The notes beneath the pieces are model-generated. The model was not told the DNA's origin. It searched no databases and was given only the letters and a program-made list of their open reading frames with translations. Shown in pieces: positions 15,819-21,880 of a stretch of DNA of 47,117 nt. This stretch comes from a virus. Location of the stretch: the IMG/VR virus record IMGVR_UViG_3300029999_000008, positions 1-47,117 of that record; one strand, 5' to 3'. Both the position numbers and the translations under genes were made by a program. Positions within the stretch are counted from its first letter, which is position 1. Each line of letters begins with the position of its first letter.

Positions 15819-16485
15819 TGGAATCCCCTCTCGGGAACAACCCGGTTTGATGCTGTGGCTCCACGGGCGCTCTCAAAAGCCGTTCATGCGCCTTCGTCGT
15901 CTTCGGAGTGATGTCCTCTTTTGTACTCGCGCGGATTTTGTCCATGAAGTCCTTCGGTCCTTTGACTGGCGGCGCCTTGCGCGCGTCACGTAACTCTTGA
16001 GAAAGATGTGACATCCCGTACATGAAGAGCACCGTATACATTGTCGTGATTGACACGCCGGCTAAGCAGGCAAGTTTGGTCGCCTGTGCGTGCAACTCGC
16101 CGGGCATCTTCATCATAAACATGTACGTCTCGTTGGGGTGATCTTCAGCCCACTTCGCTATCGCTTGCTGCTTCGCCATCCACGGACCGCGCGTCTTTGG
16201 ACGGAAGGGTGCATACAGGCGGACCATAGCTCCGAAACGAGAAATCTCCGAAAGAGATTCGGGGCGCATCGCACCAGTGGCGAAAGCCCTTTTCAAAAAG
16301 CCTCGCCCATCTGGAATAAGCACTGGTCCGTTGCGTCCCGCCGGTATGTGCGCCTTCATATGTTTCGCCCACGGTCCGGCTCCTCCTCGAATGATACGAC
16401 CGCACCCGCGAAAATCGCAGGCACGGTCCGGTCTATAATGTACGCCGCACTTGCATGTCTCAGGCGGGTGGGGACAACCGCGCAT
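15811..16485 (-). CDS. zinc-finger protein with RHH-like segment
   Basis: 224 residues. N-terminus has C4, C11, C13 followed by a C2H2-type arrangement C23-x4-C28-x13-H42-x3-H46. Residues about 124-160 (KMPGELHAQATKLACLAGVS then TTMYTVLFMYG) look like a ribbon-helix-helix/Arc-type strand and helices. The C-terminus is basic and disordered. Together these suggest a DNA-binding regulator or packaging factor. Start codon overlaps the upstream stop as TGATG. A role as small terminase is possible by position but not supported by motif. Confidence 0.6.
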   Translation of the reverse strand: MRGCPHPPETCKCGVHYRPDRACDFRGCGRIIRGGAGPWAKHMKAHIPAGRNGPVLIPDGRGFLKRAFATGAMRPESLSEISRFGAMVRLYAPFRPKTRGPWMAKQQAIAKWAEDHPNETYMFMMKMPGELHAQATKLACLAGVSITTMYTVLFMYGMSHLSQELRDARKAPPVKGPKDFMDKIRASTKEDITPKTTKAHERLLRAPVEPQHQTGLFPRGDSSD

Positions 16486-16736
16486 CAGTATACGTCGCCA
16501 TTGCGCTCAATAGCCTTATCCTCGTACGGCCGCACAACTCGAAAGTAGAACTCCTGCTTAGCGCAATCGAGCACTCCGACAACATCATTCAGAGTCGTGT
16601 AACTTTTACCGATGTGCTTCAGATAGATTTGGCACAGCCTCGTAACGCAAAAATTGAGCTGCCCGGGGCTCAACGGAATCACGCCGCACAGAAGCTGATC
16701 TAAGTGAGCCTTCTCAAACTTTTTTAAGTAAGGCAT
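16485..16736 (-). CDS. conserved phage protein, DUF6899-like
   Basis: 83 residues. The pattern LNDVVGVLDCAKQEFYFRVV followed by PYEDKAIERNGDVY at the C-terminus is one I associate with a small conserved phage family (DUF6899) of unknown function found near early genes. The N-terminus (MPYLKKFEKAHLDQLL) is typical too. Start ATG overlaps the stop of the RHH gene as TAATG. Confidence 0.7.
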   Translation of the reverse strand: MPYLKKFEKAHLDQLLCGVIPLSPGQLNFCVTRLCQIYLKHIGKSYTTLNDVVGVLDCAKQEFYFRVVRPYEDKAIERNGDVY

Positions 16737-16891
16737 TATGCGGGCCCGACCAAAGTTAGTACATAGGTTTGCAAGGCCAGGGCTACCAAATTACTACGGG
16801 ATCGACGTTGTTTTTGAGCCTGCCCATCAAGCATATCAACTAAGTGCTTCGGTAATCGTATAGAAATGGTCTGCGTTTCTTCGTGTTTCAC
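16736..16891 (-). CDS. ribbon-helix-helix (CopG/Arc-type) DNA-binding protein
   Basis: 51 residues from a GTG with AAGGA upstream. The sequence has a complete RHH layout: beta strand TISIRLP, first helix HLVDMLDGQAQKQ, turn with RSRSN, second helix LVALALQTYVLTL. Such proteins dimerise and bind short palindromic operators as repressors. GTG overlaps the upstream stop (GTGA), and its own stop overlaps the next start (TAATG), which supports real translation. It is a candidate for binding operators in this genome, though the palindromes at 20.3-22.4 kb look more like CRP sites. Confidence 0.65.
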   Translation of the reverse strand: MKHEETQTISIRLPKHLVDMLDGQAQKQRRSRSNLVALALQTYVLTLVGPA

Positions 16892-17091
16892 GGTAGTATG
16901 ATCCTTGACGGTTCTTTTGACAGGCTGCCTGATAACTTAGCAACACACGCAGGCGGCTTCCGAGGCACATGCAAGTGACCGTCCTCACACACGTACATGC
17001 GCTGCGCGATGATGACGCCGATCGCTAACTCTTCAAGCGGATTGCCCGCCGACAAAGTTTCTGGGCGCTCCTCGACTACTTCATTTTCCAC
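16888..17091 (-). CDS. small hypothetical protein
   Basis: 67 residues from a GTG start overlapping the upstream small membrane-protein gene. Contains PLEELAIGVIIAQRMYVCEDGHLHVPRK and a C-terminal Ser/Lys-rich part. CEDGH and a later Cys could bind metal. No family recognised. Confidence 0.45.
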   Translation of the reverse strand: MENEVVEERPETLSAGNPLEELAIGVIIAQRMYVCEDGHLHVPRKPPACVAKLSGSLSKEPSRIILP

Positions 17092-17191
17092 GGCACGCCA
17101 TCACAATGACAACAAACATGTAGCCGTACACCAGGAACATGCCGAGTGTTATCGAGCCGGTAATCAGTGTGTGGTAATTATATGGCGTCAC
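17081..17191 (-). CDS. 36-residue single-pass membrane peptide
   Basis: Starts at a GTG overlapping the upstream stop (GTGA) with GGGAG nine bases before. One hydrophobic segment spans about residues 9-32 (LITGSITLGMFLVYGYMF then VVIVMA), ending in a basic CRGK. Overlap with genes on both sides and a good ribosome-binding site make it a likely real micro-gene. Could be a superinfection or membrane-acting peptide; no function can be assigned. Confidence 0.5.
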   Translation of the reverse strand: MTPYNYHTLITGSITLGMFLVYGYMFVVIVMACRGK

Positions 17192-17418
17192 AGTCCGGAC
17201 TCCCTCAGCATCATAGTACTAGCAACTGTGCAGAGATACATGGCACCCGGTATGCCGCCCGTAACGCAGCGCACAACGTAGGGACGCCCTAGGTCAGTGT
17301 TCTGTGGATCTTTCTCTAGCGATATGATTACGATGTCGCACGGGTCTTGCAGGGTCTGCAAGTGCTTAATCAACTGTTGGCGAGTCTTTATCTCGCGCAT
17401 CTGATCGTCAAGACTCAT
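17188..17418 (-). CDS. hypothetical protein
   Basis: 76 residues. Helical N-terminus (DDQMREIKTRQQLIKHLQTL) and a compact beta-like part (CDIVIISLEKDP, RPYVVRCVTGGIPG). ATG overlaps the upstream stop as TAATG, so it is coupled in the leftward early operon. No family recognised. Confidence 0.5.
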   Translation of the reverse strand: MSLDDQMREIKTRQQLIKHLQTLQDPCDIVIISLEKDPQNTDLGRPYVVRCVTGGIPGAMYLCTVASTMMLRESGL

Positions 17419-17882
17419 TATACTAGCTTCGCTGGACGGCCTTCAGTGCGGCGCCAAGTGTCTGAAGATGAGAAGCGTATCAGTCCGCCGAAAACTATGT
17501 CGCGTATACGTTGCAAGTTTTCCGGCGTCGCCTCAGCGCGAATAGCGTAAGATCTATACGGAAGCACTTCAAACTCATTGTTCAGATCAGGCTTCAGTAT
17601 CTCGACGTACGATCTATCCTGACAGTTTAGAGCGTCGATCGGGCCGTCCTTTTGTAACAAGGCCAAGACGTCACTCGGTCCAGCAATACGAATCTCGTAC
17701 TCCATCCACGTTTTACCGTCGTGGGCTTTCTTAGCTTCATCCGGTGTATAGTGACATCCGCCGCCCGTCTGCAAGCAGTCGCAGGTTGCAGCGTTAGTCC
17801 AGACGCGACTCTCCTCCCATTTACGAATGAACCGCGGATCGAACGGCGCCCGAATCCTAGCAAGCTCTGCAGCGTAGTCCAT
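17418..17882 (-). CDS. hypothetical protein with Cys cluster
   Basis: 154 residues from an ATG overlapping the GroES stop as TGATG. Residues 31-46 contain NAATCDCLQTGGGCHY, three cysteines plus histidine, a possible metal site. The remainder is mixed alpha/beta (WMEYEIRIAGPSDVLALLQ; EVLPYRSYAIRAEATPENLQ). No recognised family. Confidence 0.5.
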   Translation of the reverse strand: MDYAAELARIRAPFDPRFIRKWEESRVWTNAATCDCLQTGGGCHYTPDEAKKAHDGKTWMEYEIRIAGPSDVLALLQKDGPIDALNCQDRSYVEILKPDLNNEFEVLPYRSYAIRAEATPENLQRIRDIVFGGLIRFSSSDTWRRTEGRPAKLV

Positions 17883-18175
17883 CAGTCGGCCACAACGCAG
17901 TACACGTCGCACTCCCTAACGATCAACACAGTGACGCCCTCATATTTAATCTCTGAGCCGGCGTACTTTGAGTAAATCACTTTGTCGCCGGGCTGGAGAG
18001 CGATACGCGTGAGCGTCCCGTACGCGTTGACCTTGCCTGGGCCAACGCTGAGGACCGTACCCTCGACCGCCTCCTCTTTCTCGACAGACTCCGGGAGGTG
18101 GATGCCGCTCGGGCGAACCAGAGAAAGTTCGGACGGCTTGATTACGAGCCTATCGGACTGAGGGTAAAGAGGCAT
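17882..18175 (-). CDS. GroES-like co-chaperonin
   Basis: 97 residues, the normal GroES length. Matches the fold in order: DRLVIKPSE, a mobile-loop region with PSGIHLPES, GTVLSVGPGKVNAYG, LQPGDKVIYSKYAGSEIKYEG (the best-conserved core) and VLIVRECDVYCVV as the last strand. It would cap the host GroEL ring and may adapt it to the phage capsid protein, as T4 gp31 does. It lies one base after the RHH gene, so it is made early in the leftward unit. Confidence 0.85.
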   Translation of the reverse strand: MPLYPQSDRLVIKPSELSLVRPSGIHLPESVEKEEAVEGTVLSVGPGKVNAYGTLTRIALQPGDKVIYSKYAGSEIKYEGVTVLIVRECDVYCVVAD

Positions 18176-18176
18176 G

Positions 18177-18383
18177 TTAATTCTCCTTAACTTTCGGGTG
18201 GTACTCTTCGACGTGCCGGAGGCCGTCATCGACCAGGATAGCGATCGTTGTCGGGATAGTCTGCTTCATCTCAAACGCGAGCTGCTTGACCTTCGCGTGG
18301 ACCTCTTTTCGGAGGGTAATGAAGCGCGACACGGAGCCCTCGGGAGCGAGCGGTTTGGAGGGGTGCGGAGGTAGTCCATTCAT
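18177..18383 (-). CDS. RHH-type (CopG-like) regulator, first gene of leftward unit
   Basis: 68 residues. SRFITLRKEVHAKVKQLAFE then KQTIPTTIAILVDDGL fits strand-helix-helix of ribbon-helix-helix repressors. Start ATG carries GAGG five bases upstream, but the predicted transcription start lies at or one base before the ATG, so the message may be leaderless. As first gene beside the divergent promoters it is a natural candidate for autoregulation through the shared AGCAA-GCG-TTGCT palindrome; this is inference. Confidence 0.65.
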   Translation of the reverse strand: MNGLPPHPSKPLAPEGSVSRFITLRKEVHAKVKQLAFEMKQTIPTTIAILVDDGLRHVEEYHPKVKEN

Positions 18384-18390
18384 GTGCCTC

Positions 18391-18419
18391 AGTATACACG
18401 TATCACATTGTATTAGCAA
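18391..18419 (-). promoter_or_regulatory. leftward early promoter of the divergent pair
   Basis: Minus strand -35 TTGCTA, 17-base spacer, -10 TATACT. Predicted start is 18384, one base before the ATG of the RHH gene. Confidence 0.65.
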
Positions 18420-18422
18420 GCG

Positions 18423-18451
18423 TTGCTTTGTGGGCCCTTGTACTGTACTAT
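18423..18451 (+). promoter_or_regulatory. rightward early promoter of the divergent pair
   Basis: -35 TTGCTT, 17-base spacer, -10 TACTAT. Predicted start is 18458, the A of an in-frame ATG. Its -35 and that of the leftward promoter form one inverted repeat AGCAA-GCG-TTGCT (18415-18427), which a dimeric regulator could use to control both. Confidence 0.6.
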
Positions 18452-18457
18452 TCGGAC

Positions 18458-18784
18458 ATGACAACGAAGCTAGGGCGTATCACGATGCGCGGCGGACCGC
18501 GGAACCGGGTCAAGATTGACGACCCCAGTCCGAAGGCCGAGAGCATCCTGATTAGTAACGTGTTGACCGGCGAGAGCTGGCGCTACAAGATCAACGCCGA
18601 GCGGACCGAGGCCGTCTATACGGTGCCGGAGCGCGCGACGGTGTACGTAGGCGACCAGGCGATCGATGGCATGAACACAGACGATGACGAGGGGCCGGAC
18701 GACTTACTCGGGCCGGCCGACTTCGAAGACACAGACTACTGCCTGGGCACCGAGGGCCCAGACTACTACGACGAGGAAGAGTGA
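18458..18784 (+). CDS. early acidic hypothetical protein
   Basis: 108 residues if the ATG at the predicted transcription start is used (leaderless); an ATG nine codons in, after TAGGGCG, is the alternative. N-terminal half is basic/mixed (RGGPRNRVKIDDPSPK; TGESWRYKINAERTEAVY), the C-terminal half is strongly acidic (NTDDDEGPDDLL; DYYDEEE). First gene of the rightward early operon. Acidic early proteins of phages often bind host proteins or mimic DNA, but nothing specific is visible. Confidence 0.6.
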   Translation: MTTKLGRITMRGGPRNRVKIDDPSPKAESILISNVLTGESWRYKINAERTEAVYTVPERATVYVGDQAIDGMNTDDDEGPDDLLGPADFEDTDYCLGTEGPDYYDEEE

Positions 18785-18788
18785 AGCT

Positions 18789-19049
18789 ATGAGCTGGCCC
18801 GTACAGGTCCTGTCCGCCGTCGATACCATCTGCTCGACCCTAATCAAGATCAAGCAGTACGAGTACAGCAGCCCCTACAGCAACGGCGCCCTTCAGGCGG
18901 CTGAGCAGATCGTGCTGCACAATGCGCCGCACACTGACCGGGCCGTCGTAGAGGCCGCTAACGAGTACCTCGTACACGCCTTCGCTCAGGCTAGGAAGCT
19001 CGACCTCAAGAAGGCCGTTGAGGCGACCCTGCCGGACTACCGCCGATGA
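18789..19049 (+). CDS. early hypothetical protein, helical
   Basis: 86 residues, helical (VQVLSAVDTICSTLIKIKQY; AALQAAEQIVLHN-like; VVEAANEYLVHAFAQARKLD). ATG is four bases after the previous stop; its own stop overlaps the next start (ATGA). Unknown function, part of the rightward early operon. Confidence 0.55.
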   Translation: MSWPVQVLSAVDTICSTLIKIKQYEYSSPYSNGALQAAEQIVLHNAPHTDRAVVEAANEYLVHAFAQARKLDLKKAVEATLPDYRR

Positions 19050-19171
19050 GCGACTCTCGGGCTATCCGTGCCATTCTGATCGAGATGACCAAACACGAAC
19101 GCATACCCCGGAAGCTGCTGCCGTACATACTACGACTAGCCCAAGCTGCCGGCCTGGAGGTAGTCCGATGA
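19046..19171 (+). CDS. 41-residue early protein
   Basis: Begins at ATGA overlapping the previous stop and ends overlapping the next start in the same way. Basic, helical sequence (SDSRAIRAILIEMTKHERIP; KLLPYILRLAQAAGLEV). The double overlap supports real translation. No family recognised. Confidence 0.5.
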   Translation: MSDSRAIRAILIEMTKHERIPRKLLPYILRLAQAAGLEVVR

Positions 19172-19353
19172 CTGACGAACATAAGCTCCAGATGATTAAG
19201 TCTGCCTGCGCTACATACCGCGCCCACCGGGGCGACATCGGAGACCTGCGCGGCACTATCGTAGCTAATGACCAAGGCATGAAGTACGCTGAAGCGGCAG
19301 CCACGGGGGAGGTCGCGATCGACGTTATTGAAGGTATTCTTAACTATGACTAG
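19168..19353 (+). CDS. early hypothetical protein
   Basis: 61 residues from an ATG overlapping the previous stop. Helical, mixed charge (EHKLQMIKSACATYRAHRGD; EVAIDVIEGILNYD). Overlaps the next gene by eight bases. Unknown. Confidence 0.5.
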   Translation: MTDEHKLQMIKSACATYRAHRGDIGDLRGTIVANDQGMKYAEAAATGEVAIDVIEGILNYD

Positions 19354-19738
19354 TCTGCCGCAGCAGCCCTATAGCATCCACCAGCTCCGGTCCGCGGCTC
19401 AGGAGCTTCAGTACGCGGCCGACGAGAACGAGTACGGCGTGTCCGAGCGTGACGCCCTGTTCGGCCTGTGTGCCGCCATGTACTCTCTGAACCTTCTTAC
19501 CGAGGCCCAGGTCACTCGGGTGCAGCACGTCTGGGAGCGTGGCGAGAAGCTGACGCAGGCCCGGCGGCGCAGGGAGACGCGTGAGCGCCATGAGGCGTGG
19601 CGCCTGACCGCCACACCCTCGGAGATACACCTCCGTCAGAACCTGGCGAACTGTGCCGGCATGACGCGGGACCTCTTGGAGTGGAGCCTGCTCAATCAAG
19701 CATTCGGACCGGTAGGAGAAGCCAGTGAACAAGTTTGA
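19346..19738 (+). CDS. early hypothetical protein, highly charged
   Basis: 130 residues. Helical with a strongly basic/acidic centre (EKLTQARRRRETRERHEAWR) that may form a coiled coil or bind nucleic acid. N-terminal IHQLRSAAQELQYAADENEY. No family recognised. Confidence 0.55.
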   Translation: MTSLPQQPYSIHQLRSAAQELQYAADENEYGVSERDALFGLCAAMYSLNLLTEAQVTRVQHVWERGEKLTQARRRRETRERHEAWRLTATPSEIHLRQNLANCAGMTRDLLEWSLLNQAFGPVGEASEQV

Positions 19739-19898
19739 AGAGACCCTCGTCCGCTCCCACGAGCACTACCTGACACAGTGCGCCGATACCCCGCTGACGC
19801 CTGAAAATGAGTCTGTGCGCATGCACTACCGCGCTACGGCCGATGTCTTTGAGTTCGTATCAGGTGACAGTTTGTACACACGACGTCACACTTCTTAA
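19725..19898 (+). CDS. small early protein, tail overlapped by inverted HNH gene
   Basis: 57 residues from a GTG with GGAG upstream: ETLVRSHEHYLTQCADTPLT then VRMHYRATADVFEFVSGDS. The last 65 bases overlap the 3' end of the HNH gene on the other strand, so the C-terminus after about residue 36 may be foreign. This could be a gene truncated by insertion of the HNH cassette. Confidence 0.5.
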   Translation: MNKFEETLVRSHEHYLTQCADTPLTPENESVRMHYRATADVFEFVSGDSLYTRRHTS

Positions 19899-20202
19899 TC
19901 TCCTCGGCGATAGCCTTGAAGGTCTTCCGCATGTTCGAGCTAAGTACAAATAGCTTCTGCGTCCCCGGCCGATGATCGAACTGCATGGCAAAGTACGGGT
20001 ACGTACCGCCACAGTCTGCACACGGCTTGTTCTTATGCTCGCGCACATAGTCCCGCTTCCCGCGATACGTCTGCTTCGACCGCACCAATTCACACGACTT
20101 ACAGCGGTTCCCATACCCGTACTTCTTCGAGCGATCCTTGTGAAACTCTGTTATTGGCAAGTACAGCTTACAGCCCTTGCAGAACAGCTCCGGCATCTCC
20201 AT
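19834..20202 (-). CDS. HNH endonuclease (free-standing homing-type)
   Basis: 122 residues. Zinc-binding CxxC pairs at 8/11, 34/37 and 61/64, then FDHRPG (the catalytic DH of HNH), and a late CxxCH (VCTNCHLIRT). This order is typical of small phage HNH nucleases, which nick or cut DNA and spread by homing. It is the only gene in the region read leftward and has its own near-perfect promoter, both signs of an independent inserted cassette. Confidence 0.8.
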   Translation of the reverse strand: MEMPELFCKGCKLYLPITEFHKDRSKKYGYGNRCKSCELVRSKQTYRGKRDYVREHKNKPCADCGGTYPYFAMQFDHRPGTQKLFVLSSNMRKTFKAIAEEIKKCDVVCTNCHLIRTQRHRP

Positions 20203-20223
20203 GTGTCACCTCTTTCTGCCGTA

Positions 20224-20252
20224 ATTATACCCCACATCGACTGCAGAGTCAA
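20224..20252 (-). promoter_or_regulatory. consensus sigma-70 promoter for HNH gene
   Basis: Minus strand -35 TTGACT, 17-base spacer, -10 TATAAT; SD AGAGG follows before the HNH ATG. It is the closest match to consensus seen in the window. Transcripts would run antisense into the early operon. Confidence 0.75.
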
Positions 20253-20350
20253 TCCACCCATCTCATATTGACGCACGGCAACCCCCCCATATCCCCCCAC
20301 GTTTTTCTTCCACCCGGTACCCCCTTAGGTCAAGGGAATCGGTTGGACAT

Positions 20351-20366
20351 TGTGACGCAGATCACT
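20351..20366 (+). promoter_or_regulatory. CRP-like palindrome E2 (no well-placed -10)
   Basis: TGTGACGCAGATCACT, immediately followed by TGACA (giving TTGACA with the last T). CATACT lies 16 bases on, which is six bases too close compared with the other copies, so this copy may be an operator only. Confidence 0.55.
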
Positions 20367-20405
20367 TGACATGCGGATGAATCATACTCTTCGACGGATG
20401 TCAAC

Positions 20406-20435
20406 TTGACAAATGGTCTCGCGATTCGTTGTAAA
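20406..20435 (+). promoter_or_regulatory. possible promoter for 38-residue ORF
   Basis: TTGACA, 18-base spacer, TGTAAA (two mismatches to -10), followed within ten bases by a start codon preceded by AAGG. Confidence 0.35.
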
Positions 20436-20444
20436 GATAAGGTT

Positions 20445-20561
20445 ATGAAAGCTGCCGATGCGTCGGCGACAGAGAACCGTATGCGTGTGAGTACTTGCAC
20501 ACTTACTTATGCTCAGGTTGAGCACTGCTACCACACCAAACTATATTTCATTTGGTCTTAA
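20445..20561 (+). CDS. possible 38-residue protein
   Basis: ATG with AAGG two bases upstream, which is closer than ideal. Product has a polar start and cysteine/tyrosine/histidine-rich end (STCTLTYAQVEHCYHTKLYF). It covers the first of two direct repeats, so the open frame could be accidental. Unknown. Confidence 0.3.
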   Translation: MKAADASATENRMRVSTCTLTYAQVEHCYHTKLYFIWS

Positions 20562-20628
20562 TGCCTTACGTATTTCCTATGCGTGCACGTACTTGCATCG
20601 ACAGAGGTCTTATGCTCAATTTGAGTCT
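20480..20628 (+). repeat. pair of imperfect 45-50 base direct repeats
   Basis: Copies at about 20480-20524 and 20579-20628 share ATGCGTG, GTACTTGCA and TTATGCTCA-N2-TTGAG in the same order. The last element is itself an inverted repeat (GCTCA-N2-TTGAG). Such paired blocks occur at replication origins or regulator-binding regions; either role is inference. Confidence 0.5.
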
Positions 20629-20636
20629 AAGTGACG

Positions 20637-20680
20637 TGTGATCCGAATCACTGGACAGGACGAGTAGGCTATGGGATAAT
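20637..20680 (+). promoter_or_regulatory. CRP-like promoter E3
   Basis: TGTGATCCGAATCACT, then TGGACA overlapping its last T as a possible -35, and -10 GATAAT 22 bases after the palindrome. Shares GGCTATGG before the -10 with E4. Drives an apparently non-coding transcript from about 20687. Confidence 0.65.
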
Positions 20681-20686
20681 CGTTGC

Positions 20687-20850
20687 GAGGGGAACTTCGC
20701 CCGTGCGCTACAGTATTCTGTGGACGAACCTGGAGTGAGGTGCGGCGCCTGAAAGCCGATGCTAGACATGACCGCTAGAGTTTACTCGGCGGTCCTCTGT
20801 CATTTATGGGGCCCTTAATGCCGCGAAAGCGGCGGAGTATGGCGAGAAGT
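20687..20850 (+). ncRNA. putative small RNA a
   Basis: From the E3 start to the next palindrome no convincing protein is encoded (only an 11-codon GTG frame). It contains an inverted repeat GACCGC ... GCGGTC (20770-20794) flanked by GACA ... TGTC, and a perfect GCCGC-GAAA-GCGGC tetraloop hairpin (20820-20833). No uridine tract follows, so the 3' end is uncertain. No known RNA family recognised. Confidence 0.4.
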
Positions 20851-20892
20851 GATCTGAATCACTGGTACTGAATGATTGGGCTATGGCATACT
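20848..20892 (+). promoter_or_regulatory. CRP-like promoter E4 for the 98-residue gene
   Basis: AGTGATCTGAATCACT, perfect 6-bp arms, then -10 CATACT 23 bases later. Predicted start 20899 gives a 12-base leader beginning GGAGGTG, so the ribosome-binding site is at the very 5' end. Confidence 0.7.
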
Positions 20893-20910
20893 GCTTGTGG
20901 AGGTGTGAAC

Positions 20911-21207
20911 ATGATCATTGAAGTAACGCAGGAACACATTGACAAGGCGCTAGCGTACAATCGTATAAGGGCTGCATACGCCCATGAGACTGACCTTGAC
21001 ACCCCGAAGGAGTTGTGGACTTCGTTCAGTTGTCCGATAGCCTTGGCGGCCACGGACGCGTCTGGTAAGGCGGCACAGGTGGACGGCAGTACCGTGTCCT
21101 TCAACATTATTGACAATCGCAAGCTCCCGGAAGAGGCGCAGGCATTTGTGTCGGCGTTCGATTTAGGCGAGACCGTTGAACCGTTCTCGTTTGAACTTGT
21201 GATGTAA
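20911..21207 (+). CDS. conserved small hypothetical protein
   Basis: 98 residues. IIEVTQEHIDKALAYN at the start, SCPIALAATDASG in the middle and LPEEAQAFVSAFDLGETVEP then FSFEL at the end resemble a family of short phage/bacterial proteins (start TxxHI, then CPxALA, ending FDxGxxVxPFxFEL) of unknown function. Start ATG chosen by GGAGGTG; a frame open further upstream overlaps the promoter. The only protein of normal size inside the regulatory island. Confidence 0.7.
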   Translation: MIIEVTQEHIDKALAYNRIRAAYAHETDLDTPKELWTSFSCPIALAATDASGKAAQVDGSTVSFNIIDNRKLPEEAQAFVSAFDLGETVEPFSFELVM

Positions 21208-21241
21208 ATCGCTCGACAAGCCGAAAACGGTGTGTCATACT
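21198..21241 (+). promoter_or_regulatory. CRP-like promoter E5
   Basis: TGTGATGTAAATCGCT (one mismatch to TGTGA-N6-TCACT), overlapping the stop of the 98-residue gene. TCGACA overlaps its end as a possible -35 and -10 CATACT follows after 22 bases. Confidence 0.6.
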
Positions 21242-21247
21242 GAGAAT

Positions 21248-21427
21248 ATGCGGACTGCGTACCTGCAGGGTCCCTAGCGTATCCCTCTTCGGGGGTCGCC
21301 CGGACCTCTAACAGGCTAGCGAGCATGGCGAGCGGCCGTAAAGCGCCGATGGTTCGTGACATCGTAAAACCGCACGAAGAAAGGACCTGTCCCCCGCAAG
21401 GGTAAGCTCAGGTCCTTTTTGTTTTCT
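21248..21427 (+). ncRNA. putative small RNA b
   Basis: About 170-180 bases from the E5 start to a strong terminator. The only frame is a 9-codon ORF near the 5' end (ATGCGGACTGCG...TAG), with no clear ribosome-binding site. Internal CCCTCTTCGGGGG can form a small stem. Promoter and terminator bracket suggests a discrete RNA; no family recognised. Confidence 0.5.
21381..21427 (+). terminator. strong intrinsic terminator
   Basis: Perfect 9-bp stem AAGGACCTG / CAGGTCCTT with a 19-base loop that can pair internally (CCC/GGG), followed by TTTGTTTTCTT. Confidence 0.85.
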
Positions 21428-21447
21428 TAATGCTGCGAACTCGGAGC

Positions 21448-21491
21448 TGTGATACAAATCACTTCCATCTGCGAACTAGGTGCGGTAAGAT
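21448..21491 (+). promoter_or_regulatory. CRP-like promoter E6
   Basis: TGTGATACAAATCACT, GCGAACTAG seven bases later, and -10 TAAGAT 22 bases after the palindrome. No good -35. Confidence 0.65.
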
Positions 21492-21497
21492 AGTGAC

Positions 21498-21721
21498 ATC
21501 GAACAGGTCGGTCGAGGGCAGATAATCCGAGGGCCACAGAAACGGACGAGACTTCGGTCTCCGAGGCAGTCTCAGGTCTAGTCGGTGAAGCGGCTGCGAG
21601 TGAAGGCTTGTTTGGTGGGTTACCGAACCTGAAGTAATCGGCGTAACCGCAACGTATCGCGGCGTCGCTGGCGACGTAGATACCAGACAGAGGGACACTC
21701 GAAAGGGTGTCTCTTTCGTTT
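21498..21721 (+). ncRNA. putative small RNA c
   Basis: About 220 bases from the E6 start to a terminator. No convincing protein frame. Contains GAGAC-TTCG-GTCTC, a five-pair stem with the very stable UUCG loop, and GTCG-CTGG-CGAC near the 3' end. Not a tRNA or a family I recognise. Confidence 0.5.
21689..21721 (+). terminator. intrinsic terminator
   Basis: Stem AGAGGGACAC / GTGTCTCTTT (10 pairs including two G-U) with an eight-base loop, then CGTTT. Placed directly before E7. Confidence 0.7.
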
Positions 21722-21723
21722 AG

Positions 21724-21767
21724 TGTGATGCTTGTCACTGGACCCCGCGAACTAGAAGAAGTACACT
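21724..21767 (+). promoter_or_regulatory. CRP-like promoter E7 for the 31-residue membrane peptide
   Basis: TGTGATGCTTGTCACT, TGGACC as a weak -35, GCGAACTAG, and -10 TACACT 22 bases after the palindrome. Predicted start 21774 gives an 11-base leader beginning GAGGTG. Confidence 0.65.
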
Positions 21768-21784
21768 TGTTATGAGGTGTTGAC

Positions 21785-21880
21785 ATGGAAGATTCATACA
21801 ACCAGCTAACGATCGCAGTGGGCGCCATAGTGCTTGTTCTTTTATCGGTGACAGTCTACGGGATAGCCGGGTTACACTAG
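21785..21880 (+). CDS. 31-residue single-pass membrane peptide
   Basis: ATG with GAGGTG upstream. Polar start EDSYNQ, hydrophobic helix LTIAVGAIVLVLLSVTVYG, short end IAGLH. It is preceded by a promoter of the array and its stop shares a base with the next GTG (TAGTG), supporting a real two-gene unit. Function unknown; the shape is that of small phage membrane effectors. Confidence 0.6.
   Translation: MEDSYNQLTIAVGAIVLVLLSVTVYGIAGLH

Noticed and set aside
15811-16485. Small terminase subunit
   Set aside because: Position upstream of the terminase would allow it, but the zinc finger and RHH-like segment are not those of known small terminases and two lysis genes lie between.
18398-18413. Another CRP-like site in the divergent promoter region (TGTGATACGTGTATAC on the minus strand)
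   Set aside because: Only the first half-site matches; the second half is TATAC, part of the -10 box.
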